A stretch of DNA of 64,000 bases from TH-plancto1 sp043777375 (lineage in GTDB: Bacteria; Planctomycetota; Planctomycetia; Planctomycetales; Planctomycetaceae), in contig JAYWHX010000009.1 in NCBI GenBank assembly GCA_043777375.1, forward strand, positions 1-64,000, given 5' to 3'. Below, one piece after another: positions 10,537 to 20,735 of this stretch (position 1 is the stretch's first letter; every line of letters begins with the position of its first letter). The notes under the pieces were generated by a model. That model made no database searches. It worked only from the letters and a program-made list of their open reading frames with translations, and was not told the DNA's origin. A program made the translations under genes and the position numbers.

Positions 10537-10689
10537 ATTCGAATCCCTTCGAGAACGATTCCGAGTGTGCCTCGTCATCGACTGGAATAGAGATCATTGC
10601 ACAAACCGCGTCAACCGGAACAGCGCGACTCAGGCTCGTGGGCGGCATCAAATGCCAGTGCAGCGAGTCCACGAAGTCACCCGCGTCAT

Positions 10690-11961
10690 TCAGATCATCA
10701 ATCCTGCAATGGCCCCGGTCATCGCCGAAGCCAGTGCGCCGCCGATCATCGCCTTCATCGCCAACTGAGAGATGACGCCCTTCCGCTCGGGAGCCATCGA
10801 TCCAATACCCCCGACTTGAATTCCAATCGAGGCGAAGTTCGCAAATCCACAGAGTGCGTATGCCGCGATCTTGGCGGTCCGTGGTGACAGCTGGGAGATG
10901 GTCTCTGGCTTGGCCAGATCGGTATAGGCGATCAACTCTGTCAGGACGAGTTTCTCGCCGAGCAAGCTGCCCACGACGCGGGATTCTTCCCAGTTGGCTC
11001 CCAGCGTCCAGGCGATCGGTCGAAACGCCCAGCCAAAGATCTCCTGCATCGAAGTGGCGGGGATTTTCACGCCGAGAACAGGAATCGTTGGTCCCCAGCC
11101 CAGCAAGGCATTGACCATCTCCATCGCGGCGATGAACGCGATCAACATCGCGCACACGCTGAGCATCAGCTTGAGCCCCTCGCTGGCCCCTTCGCTGAAG
11201 GCCTCAATGACGTTGGTGGTTGTCCGTTCCATCGGCACTTTCACTTGCCCGAGTGTCGTTGGAATTTCGGTCTCCGGAACCAGCAGCTTGGCGAATAAGA
11301 TCGACGCAGGGGCCCCCATCACTGACGAGGCGATCAAGTGTCCCGCAATGTCGTTTCCCAGCACAGGGGCCAGCATTCCGACATAGAGTGCGATGACTGT
11401 CCCCGCGATTGTCGCAAATCCTGCGAGCATGATGGTCATGATCTCGCTACGGGTCATCTGTGAGAGAAACGGCTTCACGACCAGTGGAGCTTCCGTCTGC
11501 CCGAGGAAGATGTTGGCCGCCACACTGAGCGTCTCCGCCCCGCTGGTGCCCATTGTTTTCACCATGCCCCACGCGATGATTCGCACGAAGAATTGCATCA
11601 CTCCCCAGTGGTACAGCACAGCGAAAACCGCGGAAAAGAAAATGATCGCTGGCAAGATGCGGAACGCCAGATTCACGAGCGGTCCGCTGAGCGCCTTCTC
11701 GGGCTGATTGAGATACATCAGCTCTTTAAAGAGGAAATCGGTGCCGCGATCACTAAAGCCGATCAGCAGGTTCACCACTCTGCCGCAGGCATCAAAGAAT
11801 GGCTGGCCCCAGGGAGTCTTGAGGATCAAGGCTGCAAACAAGACTTGCAGACCCAGCCCGACTAACACCGGTCGCCACACGATCTGGCGGCGGTTTTCTG
11901 ACAGGAGGATGGCGATCCCCATCAACGTGACGATGCCGATCAGGCCCTGATACTGCTGCAT
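10690..11961 (-). CDS. Concentrative nucleoside transporter (NupC/CNT family)
   Basis: Cation-coupled uptake of nucleosides across the inner membrane, by family knowledge. The 423-residue protein is a polytopic membrane protein of normal CNT length. It shows the N-terminal CNT domain (GLIGIVTLMGIAILLSENRR), the conserved GQTEAPLVVKPFL in the nucleoside-binding region, and the C-terminal half GLKLMLSVCAMLIAFIAAME and YALCGFANFASIGIQVGGIG. Whether it couples to Na+ or H+ cannot be read securely. It is on the same strand as accC upstream but separated by 138 bases, and has no purine or pyrimidine salvage genes beside it. Confidence 0.92.
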   Translation of the reverse strand: MQQYQGLIGIVTLMGIAILLSENRRQIVWRPVLVGLGLQVLFAALILKTPWGQPFFDACGRVVNLLIGFSDRGTDFLFKELMYLNQPEKALSGPLVNLAFRILPAIIFFSAVFAVLYHWGVMQFFVRIIAWGMVKTMGTSGAETLSVAANIFLGQTEAPLVVKPFLSQMTRSEIMTIMLAGFATIAGTVIALYVGMLAPVLGNDIAGHLIASSVMGAPASILFAKLLVPETEIPTTLGQVKVPMERTTTNVIEAFSEGASEGLKLMLSVCAMLIAFIAAMEMVNALLGWGPTIPVLGVKIPATSMQEIFGWAFRPIAWTLGANWEESRVVGSLLGEKLVLTELIAYTDLAKPETISQLSPRTAKIAAYALCGFANFASIGIQVGGIGSMAPERKGVISQLAMKAMIGGALASAMTGAIAGLMI

Positions 11962-12099
11962 CGTGACACCGGGGTTTCCGCGAGGAGAGACCAGCCAGAT
12001 TCGTCGAAACGGAGCTTCAAGGACACCGCGAGAGCGGCGACGAGTCTTCAGTCATCACGGACTTGATCGTCCATGAATCGAGGAGACTCGTGCCCTCAC

Positions 12100-13440
<1,341 letters not shown>

Positions 13441-13513
13441 GAATGCGTTTTTGTCAGAAGAGAAGATCGCCCAACCGTGATTACAGCTGGGCTCTGGGGC
13501 GTCAAGACTCGCA

Positions 13514-14011
13514 CTACGGTTGGACGAGGAACAACAGCTGGCCGAACTCGACCGCGTCGCCGTCCTGGACACAGATCTTGGCGATCGAGCCCGTGCACTC
13601 CGACTTGACCGGATTGAAGAACTTCATCGCTTCGATCAAGCAGACGACCGAGTCGTTCTTCACGCGATCCCCCACCTTGACGAAGACCGGCTCGCCCGGT
13701 TGTGGAGAGGAGTAATAGGTCCCCACCATCGGGCTCTTCACCTTCAGCAAACCCTCATCACCACTCTTCGCAGCTGCCACCGGGGCGGCAGCACTTGGAG
13801 CGGCCGCCGCGGCCGGGGCCATCGGCGGAGGAGCATATCCACCCGCTGGCACGGCATGGACGACCTCTTGCGGACCGCGTTTCAGCTTCCACTGCTGGTC
13901 GCCTCGACGCAGCTGCACTTCACGCAGGTCGTGCTTTTCCATCATCTCGACGAGAAGTTGCAGCTTGTCGAGATCGAATGAATCTCCACCGGCGGAACGT
14001 GGCTCCGTCAT
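13514..14011 (-). CDS. accB: Acetyl-CoA carboxylase, biotin carboxyl carrier protein
   Basis: BCCP carries biotin between the carboxylase and transferase parts of acetyl-CoA carboxylase. The 165-residue protein has an N-terminal helical segment (FDLDKLQLLVEMMEKHDL), an Ala/Pro-rich flexible linker (about 60-90) and a C-terminal biotinyl domain. The biotin site is EAMKF with Lys130, where most homologues have EAMKL or EAMKM followed by polar residues. The partner accC follows after 73 bases. The upstream gap to the FHA gene has two perfect palindromes that may influence expression. Confidence 0.96.
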   Translation of the reverse strand: MTEPRSAGGDSFDLDKLQLLVEMMEKHDLREVQLRRGDQQWKLKRGPQEVVHAVPAGGYAPPPMAPAAAAAPSAAAPVAAAKSGDEGLLKVKSPMVGTYYSSPQPGEPVFVKVGDRVKNDSVVCLIEAMKFFNPVKSECTGSIAKICVQDGDAVEFGQLLFLVQP

Positions 14012-14040
14012 GGATCGGTATCCTTCTTGCCGGGTCTGAC

Positions 14041-14058
14041 CCTCTCGAATTCGAGAGG
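14041..14058. repeat. 18-bp perfect palindrome upstream of accB
   Basis: CCTCTCGAATTCGAGAGG is fully self-complementary and lies 30 bases before the accB start codon. It may be a hairpin in the accB leader, an operator, or part of a repeat-rich stretch; a second palindrome lies 60 bases further upstream. Confidence 0.55.
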
Positions 14059-14116
14059 GAGCCGGGGCTGGCAGGGGAAGTCATTCCCCCGCGAATGAAT
14101 TGGGAAACCGCGAGAC

Positions 14117-14132
14117 CTCGGTGCGCACCGAG
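14117..14132. repeat. 16-bp perfect palindrome between FHA gene and accB
   Basis: CTCGGTGCGCACCGAG is fully self-complementary and lies in the same gap as the 14041 palindrome. No T-run follows on the minus strand, so a terminator role for the FHA gene is uncertain. Confidence 0.45.
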
Positions 14133-14245
14133 TCCGCAGGCGACAGCCTCGATAGCTTAGCGAACTTGAGGGGGAGTCTGCGAGTGCGGCCCCGGCTCGA
14201 ATTGAAAAAAGTGATCTTCTGTTCAGGGTCGCCCGACCAAATCGC

Positions 14246-14800
14246 TCAATCCTCAATGATATCAATGTCATCCAACTCAATGACCTCGCCTTCGGGCGGA
14301 CGCTTCGGCTGGGTGGGCTTGAGCTTACGCTGCGTCTCTTCGACCGCAAAATCCATCCGCTCGTCCGGAATCGCGACTGGCAAATCTTGACTCAAGAACT
14401 TCGGATCGACTCGCCGTGCAGGCTTTCCAGTTGCAGGCTGCGCTGTACCCGCCTTGGCAGCTGCTGGGACTGGTTTTTTCTTGCTCGGCTGCGGGGCCAC
14501 TTTTTTCTCGGGTATCCGGATCTCCAGCCGAAAACCCACGTCCCCGATGTGGACGACATCCCCAGCTGCGACCCGGCATTCCTTGGAAACTTGCTTCTCG
14601 TTGACCCGGACGCCGTTCATGCTTCCGAGATCACGCACGACAAAATGGTCGTCGATCTGGGCGATACAGCAGTGCTTTCGCGAGACTTTGCGGCTATTAA
14701 GCAGCACCACATCGCATTCCGGTTGTCGACCGAAAAACAGAATCGGCTTGTCAATTGGAATCGCAGGGCCAGCGACCAGCGGGACGAGATGCATCAGCAT
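14246..14800 (-). CDS. FHA-domain protein
   Basis: A phosphothreonine-binding forkhead-associated domain occupies the first 100 residues: FFGRQPECDVVLL, then SRKVSRKHC and RDLGSMNGVRVN carry the conserved Gly-Arg, Ser-x-x-His and Asn-Gly core. The remaining 80 residues are Lys/Pro/Ala-rich and end in an acidic tail (EVIELDDIDIIED), probably disordered. It is cytosolic and the partner is unknown. The start is ATG 14800 (MLMHLVPLV), preceded by AAAAGGGCGG; an in-frame ATG at 14815 would add five residues. It precedes accB on the same strand by 234 bases, so a shared transcript is possible but unproven. Confidence 0.88.
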   Translation of the reverse strand: MLMHLVPLVAGPAIPIDKPILFFGRQPECDVVLLNSRKVSRKHCCIAQIDDHFVVRDLGSMNGVRVNEKQVSKECRVAAGDVVHIGDVGFRLEIRIPEKKVAPQPSKKKPVPAAAKAGTAQPATGKPARRVDPKFLSQDLPVAIPDERMDFAVEETQRKLKPTQPKRPPEGEVIELDDIDIIED

Positions 14801-15000
14801 GGCCGCCCTTTTCATGCAGGGTGATCAGAAGGTCGAATGTCAAAAGCGAGACCGCCACAAGAGACTCTTGATCGTACCAGCCATCACGACCTCTGAACAT
14901 ACTGGGGACTCGATCTTCGCCGCTTGCCGATTAGGCCCTCCCGACGAGAGTGGTTATGATCATTCCGTCGAATCGTCTGATCCTTCCGTTGAAATCCCCC

Positions 15001-15792
15001 ATGCCTCGCTTCCGAATTGCTGTCGCCACTGCCCCTTTCCGTCTCCCCCTGAAGGAGGCCATCAGCACTGCTGGTCTGATCGGGGCCCAGGGAATTCAGT
15101 TTGACCTCGCCCGCGAAGTCACCGCATCCGAGTTCGGGGTCACAGCTCTCAAGCAACTCGTGCATTACGTCGAGGAGCGAAACCTGAAGGTGGCGACTGC
15201 CACGTACTCTCTCGCCCGCCCGCTGTACGACTTCGAGGCTATCGATGTCCGCGTGCATGCCCTGACCGAGGCCATGGAACTCGCGTCGCGTATGAAACTC
15301 CGCCAGCTGACGATCCGTGTCGGTCGCATCCCCGACGAGGCGACCTCTGCCGATCACATTCGGATGGTCGATGTCCTCCGCGATCTCGCCCGTCTGGGAA
15401 ATCGCATCGGTGTCGTTCCCTGCCTGACCCCCAGCGAAGATGCCTCGCAGACGCTGATCGATGTGTGCCGATCCGTAACCGACGGACTCCTCGCGGTCGA
15501 TTTCGATCCTGCGGGGACCGTCATGGCCCGCCGTGACGCGGTGGCGACACTTCGCGAACTGCACGAACACGTCCAGCACGTCCAGTTCCGCGATGGCCGC
15601 CGCGATGTCGACGGAGTCGGCGTCGAAGTGTCCCTCGGACGGGGGCAGGTCAAGTGGGACGAACTCCTGGCGTTGCTGGACGAAATGCGATTTTCTTTCT
15701 GGGGCACCGTCCGACGAACCACCGGTGATGACCGCGTCGGCGACTGCCAGCGAGCCATTCAATACATCCAGCGTGTCGCCCTCGGGCTGTGA
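15001..15792 (+). CDS. Sugar phosphate isomerase/epimerase-like TIM-barrel protein
   Basis: Predicted xylose-isomerase-like TIM barrel of 263 residues (AP-endonuclease-2 superfamily). The pattern is FRIAVATAPFRLPLKEAIST, then IGAQGIQFDL, VDFDPAGTVM and HVQHVQFRD, whose acidic and His residues sit where metal ligands occur in this fold. The substrate is unknown. Members in planctomycetes are often annotated as sugar epimerases on fold alone. ATG 15001 is preferred to 14950 because the domain begins there. It stands first in a plus-strand run and is followed closely by a PQQ gene (15847). Confidence 0.8.
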   Translation: MPRFRIAVATAPFRLPLKEAISTAGLIGAQGIQFDLAREVTASEFGVTALKQLVHYVEERNLKVATATYSLARPLYDFEAIDVRVHALTEAMELASRMKLRQLTIRVGRIPDEATSADHIRMVDVLRDLARLGNRIGVVPCLTPSEDASQTLIDVCRSVTDGLLAVDFDPAGTVMARRDAVATLRELHEHVQHVQFRDGRRDVDGVGVEVSLGRGQVKWDELLALLDEMRFSFWGTVRRTTGDDRVGDCQRAIQYIQRVALGL

Positions 15793-15846
15793 TTGAGAGA
15801 CTTATCCCAACCCGCCGTCAGTTCGAGTCGACGAGAGAGGCCAGAC

Positions 15847-17331
15847 ATGCTCAATTCAACAGCTTGTGGAAAGTCGGTCGTACGGCACGTGTCTGTCAAG
15901 CGAGCGTTCGCTCTTCTGGCCCTGATCTCCCTTGCGTCGGGGACGCCGTTGTTGGCACAGGAGGTTCCTCCGCCCGACCGAGTGGGTGAGGACTGGCCCT
16001 GCTTCCTCGGCCCCCAACACACAGGGATCTCGGGTGAGACGGGCTTGCTGAAGGCATGGGCAGCTGGGGGCCCGCCACGGTTGTGGGATCGAGAAATCGG
16101 CACGGGCTACAGCGCGCCGTCTGTGCTAGGCAACCGGCTGGTGCTTCATCATCGCCTAAAAGACGAGGAGATCGTCGAGTGCTTGCGGGCAGACACCGGG
16201 GAGCCAGCCTGGAAGCATGCGGAAGCGAGCCGATTCGAAGATCCGTATGGCTACAACAATGGCCCGCGCTGCTCGCCCGTCCTGACCAAAGATCGGTGCT
16301 ACACCCTGGGAGCTGAGGGGAAGCTCATTTGCTTGTCGTTGCTCGACGGTTCCATGATCTGGAAGCGTGAACTCCGTACGGAGTACAAGATCCCCGACGG
16401 GTTCTTTGGAATCGGAGCATCTCCCCTTCTGGAGGGGAACACGCTGATCGTACTCGTCGGAGGACAACCGAATTCCGGCGTCGTGGCGTTCGACGCCGCA
16501 ACCGGAAAGCCGCTGTGGGCGAACGTCGGTCAATCGACCTGGGACAAAGCTGCGACCGGCTGGTCGGGGGAAGCGGAATACGAGTGGACCGGCGATGAGA
16601 TGGTCGCCAGCTACTCATCCCCGATCTGCGCGACGATCCATGGGCAGCGGCACTTGCTCTGCCTGATGCGGCACGGATTGGTTTCGCTGGACCCAGCCAC
16701 CGGGAAGGAGAGATTCCACTATTGGTTTCGCCCACGTGTGCATGAGTCCGTCAACGCCGCTCAACCGGTCGTGGCTGGCGACACGATTATGATCTCGGCT
16801 GCATATCGCTTGGGGGCCGCTCTGCTGAAAGTGAAACCCGATGGCCAGAGTTATGATGTCGTATGGAAGAATGCCAGTAACTTGCTCACCCACTGGTCGA
16901 CCGCGATTCACCATGATGGGGAGTTCTACGGGTTCAGTGGACGGCACGAGAACGAGGGCTTATTTCGCTGCCTGAAAGCGGGCACCGGAGAAGTCCTGTG
17001 GGAAACCCCCGGAATGACCGAGGAGCAGGTCAAGAACTTGAAGCAGAGCCCGGATGGCAAGGTCATCAGCGCCCAAGATGGAAAAGTCCTGCCGTGGCCC
17101 TTTTATGGCCGGGCCTCCAAGATCATGGCCGATGGCATGTTCATCGTGCTGGCCGAACGTGGCGGAATGCTGTCGCTCGTCAAAGTCAGTCCGACTCAGT
17201 TCGACGAGGTCTCTCGCTGCGAAGTCTCCGGCCTGAAATACCCCAGCTGGACCGCTCCCGTCCTGTCGCGTGGGCGATTGTATCTGCGATGCGAAGACCG
17301 GTTGATCTGTCTAGATCTCCTGGGGCCATGA
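15847..17331 (+). CDS. Secreted PQQ-like beta-propeller protein
   Basis: Exported propeller protein of 494 residues. It has a signal peptide (FALLALISLASGTPLLAQ) followed by DWPCFLGPQHTGISGETG, the usual family opening. Blades include LRADTGEPAWKHAE, LSLLDGSMIWKREL, FDAATGKPLWANVG and LDPATGKERFHYWF. ATG 15847 has GAGAGG upstream at good spacing; the open frame from a TTG at 15793 adds a non-signal sequence. The next gene in the run is another propeller (17445), so the two may be a tandem duplication with divergence. An ATGA overlap at the stop with an in-frame ATG of the next gene's frame hints at coupling. Substrate unknown. Confidence 0.86.
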   Translation: MLNSTACGKSVVRHVSVKRAFALLALISLASGTPLLAQEVPPPDRVGEDWPCFLGPQHTGISGETGLLKAWAAGGPPRLWDREIGTGYSAPSVLGNRLVLHHRLKDEEIVECLRADTGEPAWKHAEASRFEDPYGYNNGPRCSPVLTKDRCYTLGAEGKLICLSLLDGSMIWKRELRTEYKIPDGFFGIGASPLLEGNTLIVLVGGQPNSGVVAFDAATGKPLWANVGQSTWDKAATGWSGEAEYEWTGDEMVASYSSPICATIHGQRHLLCLMRHGLVSLDPATGKERFHYWFRPRVHESVNAAQPVVAGDTIMISAAYRLGAALLKVKPDGQSYDVVWKNASNLLTHWSTAIHHDGEFYGFSGRHENEGLFRCLKAGTGEVLWETPGMTEEQVKNLKQSPDGKVISAQDGKVLPWPFYGRASKIMADGMFIVLAERGGMLSLVKVSPTQFDEVSRCEVSGLKYPSWTAPVLSRGRLYLRCEDRLICLDLLGP

Positions 17332-17444
17332 TGCGTTCCACTCGCCGAGCGCTCAATCACAACCTGTCCCCCTCACTCGAAACCCTGCGTCTGGCGGAGT
17401 ACAGTGGGAAGCAGTGTGAACTGGCAAGTCGAGGAGACGTTCTG

Positions 17445-18722
17445 ATGTGGCATGGTCGATTGATCGCAGGCGTGGTGGTTCTCTTTGTCTGCGGACAGGT
17501 TTCGGCGGCAGAGTGGACCGAGTTTCGCGGTCCCACCGGACAGGGAACCAGTGACGTGGCCGGCTTACCGCTCACTTGGAGCGAGACCGAGAACGTCACC
17601 TGGAAGACAGCAATTCCCGGCTTGGGCTGGTCCTCGCCGGTCGTTTCCCAGGGGAAGATCTACATCACCACGAGTGTCGACATCCCCGCTGAGGGTGATA
17701 AACCCGAAACGCACGAGCTGCGCGGCCTGTGCGTGAATGCTGGGACGGGAGCCGTCGAGTGGAACATCGAGCTGTTCCATCACGAGGGGGAGTTGAAGAT
17801 GCACCCCAAGAATAGTCACGCGAGCGGAACTCCGCTCATTGATGGAGATGTGATCTACTTCCACTTCGGCCCGCACGGCACAGCCTGCGTGAAGACCGGC
17901 GGCGAAGTGGTCTGGAAAAACGAGGAGCTGGTCTACGTTCCTCAGCACGGAACCGGTGGCTCTCCCGCACTGGTCGACGACTTGCTCATCATCTGTTGCG
18001 ATGGTGCCGACCTGCAGTTCGTGACCGGACTCGATAAGACCACTGGGAAGATTCGCTGGAAGACCCCGCGTGACACGAAACCGGATCGAGGCTTCTCGTT
18101 CTGTACCCCGCTGATCATCACGGTCAACGGCCAGCTGCAAGCGGTCTGTCCCGGCAGCAATACCGTGTTCGCCTACGAACCGGCGACTGGCAAAGAGATC
18201 TGGCGTTGCCAGTATGGCGATGGCTATAGCGTCGTCCCGCGGCCGATCTTTGCGGAGGGCCTCGTCTTCGTCAGTTCCAGCTACAACAAGCCCAACCTCC
18301 TGGCGATTGATCCGACCGGTACCGGCGACATCACTGAGACGCACATCCGCTGGCAAACCGACAAGCAGGCTCCGCACAACCCTTCGATGGTGGCCGTCGA
18401 TGGATTACTGTTCTTCGTTTCGGATGGCGGCATCGCAACGTGTGCGGATGCGAAGACCGGCGAAGTCCACTGGCATGAGCGCGTGGAAGGGAACTATTCC
18501 GCCTCTCCTACCGCAGCTGGCGGACGTATCTATTTCCAGGACGAGAACGGCAAGGCGGTGGTCGTCGCCGCCTCAAAGACATTCGAGGTGCTGGCCACCA
18601 ACAAGTTCGCCGAGGGTGAGCGGACGTTCGCCTCCTACGGAGTGGTCGACAAGTCTCTGTTGATTCGCAGCGAACACCACTTGTATCGCATCGGAACGAC
18701 GGAGTCCGCCAGCGTGAAGTGA
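17445..18722 (+). CDS. Secreted PQQ-like beta-propeller protein
   Basis: Second exported propeller of the pair, 425 residues. It has a signal peptide (LIAGVVVLFVCGQVSAAE) and the family opening EWTEFRGPTGQGTSD, followed by blades such as NAGTGAVEWNIEL, LDKTTGKIRWKTP, YEPATGKEIWRCQ and ADAKTGEVHWHER. ATG 17445 is preceded by GAGGAG at eight bases and begins the signal peptide. An upstream in-frame ATG at 17328 overlaps the previous stop and could allow coupled initiation, but would bury the leader. aroK follows 62 bases after the stop. Confidence 0.86.
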   Translation: MWHGRLIAGVVVLFVCGQVSAAEWTEFRGPTGQGTSDVAGLPLTWSETENVTWKTAIPGLGWSSPVVSQGKIYITTSVDIPAEGDKPETHELRGLCVNAGTGAVEWNIELFHHEGELKMHPKNSHASGTPLIDGDVIYFHFGPHGTACVKTGGEVVWKNEELVYVPQHGTGGSPALVDDLLIICCDGADLQFVTGLDKTTGKIRWKTPRDTKPDRGFSFCTPLIITVNGQLQAVCPGSNTVFAYEPATGKEIWRCQYGDGYSVVPRPIFAEGLVFVSSSYNKPNLLAIDPTGTGDITETHIRWQTDKQAPHNPSMVAVDGLLFFVSDGGIATCADAKTGEVHWHERVEGNYSASPTAAGGRIYFQDENGKAVVVAASKTFEVLATNKFAEGERTFASYGVVDKSLLIRSEHHLYRIGTTESASVK

Positions 18723-18784
18723 TCTCGGCGAGCGGGGGGCATGAGTCCCCTGGTGGTTTCTTTCCGCACGAATTCGACACCTCT

Positions 18785-19324
18785 ATGACCATCACTCTCA
18801 TCGGATATCGCGGCGTCGGGAAATCGACGATCGCACCGCTGCTGGCCTCGCGACTAGGCTGGAACTGGATCGATGCGGATGTAGAAATCGAGCAACGGGC
18901 TGGTCGATCGATTGCAGAGATCTTCCAACTCGAAGGCGAGCCCGGCTTCCGCGCGAGAGAAGCGGGAGTACTCTTCGAACTCCTCACTCGGGATCGTCTC
19001 GTGATCGCAGCTGGGGGCGGGGCCATTCTTGATGGACTGACTCGCAAAGCTATCCGGGAAGCCGGTCCCGCGATTTGGTTGACGGCCAGCCTCGACAGTA
19101 TCTACGCGCGTGTTCATGGGGACTCGACGACCGCCGAGCGCCGGCCCTCTCTGACGGGAGCCGATCCTCGAACCGAGATTCAGACGCTGCTCGCCGCGAG
19201 GACTCCGCTCTATGCGGAAGCTGCGACGCATGTCCTCGATACCGAAGGCCGCTCACCCGCTTCGATTGTCGATGAGATTATGCTGTCGCTCCCCTCTTCG
19301 CTGACCATCGGGAGTCCCCGGTGA
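18785..19324 (+). CDS. aroK: Shikimate kinase
   Basis: Phosphorylates shikimate to shikimate 3-phosphate with ATP, in the chorismate pathway. The 179-residue protein has normal length. The P-loop is GYRGVGKST (residues about 8-16). IDADVEIEQRAGRSIAEIF carries the shikimate-binding Asp, and FRAREAGVL and IAAGGGAIL the remaining substrate contacts. RPSLTGADP is the lid region. ATG 18785 gives the family N-terminus (MTITLIGYRG); the frame opens earlier, at 18719, without similarity. The stop overlaps the GTG of the prepilin peptidase gene, so the two are probably coupled. Confidence 0.95.
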   Translation: MTITLIGYRGVGKSTIAPLLASRLGWNWIDADVEIEQRAGRSIAEIFQLEGEPGFRAREAGVLFELLTRDRLVIAAGGGAILDGLTRKAIREAGPAIWLTASLDSIYARVHGDSTTAERRPSLTGADPRTEIQTLLAARTPLYAEAATHVLDTEGRSPASIVDEIMLSLPSSLTIGSPR

Positions 19325-20643
19325 ACGCGACGCTCCATGTCCACCAAGATCTCCCGCCGTGGCTGATTCTCCCCTTCATGTTTTGGATGGGAGCCTGCAT
19401 TGGCAGCTTCCTGAATGTCTGCGTCTTCCGCATCCCTCAGCACCAAGGGCTCTGGGGTCAACTGAAGAGCATTGCCAATCGAGGGTCATTTTGTCCGCGA
19501 TGTCTGACGCCGATCCGCTGGTATGACAATGTGCCAATCTTCGGCTGGCTGTCATTGCGAGGTCGGTGCCGAGATTGCGGGCAGAAGATCTCGATGCGGT
19601 ATCCGCTGATCGAGTTATTCAATGCCCTGTTGTTTGTGCTCGTGTACTGGCTCGAGGTGCCGTTTGGTTTCAGTCAGGCTCTTTCCACGAGTACGGTGTT
19701 TGCGGACCTCGGACCGCAAACAATCCCAGGGCTAGGCAGCCTGTCTCCGCTGGTCTTCTTGCACCTGCGTGTGGCATTCCATTTGGTGCTGATTGAAGCC
19801 CTGTTGGTCGCGACGCTGATCGACTGGGATCTGATGATTATCCCAGATGCCTGCACTATCCCGCAGACGATCTTTGCAGTTGTCGCCTCCACGATTTTCG
19901 GGCGGCTCCATCTGGTTCCAGCTTGGCATCAAGATCCCCAGCTGTTGCGGGATTTTCGCATCGCCCTGCCGAAGTCTTTGCACCCGTGGCTGACTCCGGA
20001 ATGGGATGTTCCGGCGTGGTTTACAACCTCACCGCATCTGCATGGATTCCTGGTGAGTGTCGCCGGGCTGGTGGTGGGGGCGCTGATGGTCGCCGTCGTG
20101 CGGAGCATCGGAACACGCGTTCTCGGACGCGAGGCCATGGGAGACGGGGATATCTTTCTCATGGCGATGGTCGGGGCCTTCATCGGCTGGCAGGCGACCG
20201 TTTTGGCGTTCTTCCTCGCCGCATTTTTGGCGACGGGGGCGCAAGTGATTTCGATGTCGTTCCGACTCGACAAAGAGATTCCCTATGGCCCGTATCTGAG
20301 TCTAGGCACGCTCCTCATCTTACTTGGCTGGCGAGAAGTCTGGGGACATTTTGCAAAGCGGTTCTTCTCGCTGGGACCGATGCTGGTTCCCATGACTCTC
20401 GTCATGCTGATCCTGTTTCCTCTTCTGCTCCTCATCATGCAGGGTATCAAGTGGCTGCTGGGAATTCCGCTTCACCCTCCAGTTCCTGTCGGCGTGTGGA
20501 CAGCTGCGGATCAGAATGTGTTCTTGGCGGGTGAGAATGTGGATCGCCATCAGGGCCGCTGGAAGCTTGATCATGATTGGCCGGGACAAGCTGCGTCGCG
20601 TGGGACCGCGTTCGAGGAACAGTGGAAGCACCCAGATTGGTAG
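19321..20643 (+). CDS. Prepilin peptidase (type IV leader peptidase / N-methyltransferase)
   Basis: Membrane aspartic protease that cleaves and methylates type IV pilin-like leaders. The 440-residue protein has the N-terminal domain with a tetracysteine zinc site (CPRC at about 59-62 and CRDC) and GSFLNVCVFRIP. The two catalytic aspartates appear in IDWDLMIIPD and in the GxGD-type AMGDGDIF. About eight membrane helices are visible. It is longer than most family members: an extra loop lies at about 190-235 and a soluble C-terminal tail of about 60 residues ends at KHPDW. The GTG start at 19321 overlaps the aroK stop. No pilin or secretion genes are adjacent. Confidence 0.93.
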   Translation: MNATLHVHQDLPPWLILPFMFWMGACIGSFLNVCVFRIPQHQGLWGQLKSIANRGSFCPRCLTPIRWYDNVPIFGWLSLRGRCRDCGQKISMRYPLIELFNALLFVLVYWLEVPFGFSQALSTSTVFADLGPQTIPGLGSLSPLVFLHLRVAFHLVLIEALLVATLIDWDLMIIPDACTIPQTIFAVVASTIFGRLHLVPAWHQDPQLLRDFRIALPKSLHPWLTPEWDVPAWFTTSPHLHGFLVSVAGLVVGALMVAVVRSIGTRVLGREAMGDGDIFLMAMVGAFIGWQATVLAFFLAAFLATGAQVISMSFRLDKEIPYGPYLSLGTLLILLGWREVWGHFAKRFFSLGPMLVPMTLVMLILFPLLLLIMQGIKWLLGIPLHPPVPVGVWTAADQNVFLAGENVDRHQGRWKLDHDWPGQAASRGTAFEEQWKHPDW

Positions 20644-20735
20644 CAGAGACCCCGTCAGCCTGCCAGACGCAGGCGGTTCACGCAACGAAGGGCACACTCT
20701 GATCAAGACGAGACCGGCCAGATTGCCTACGATGC

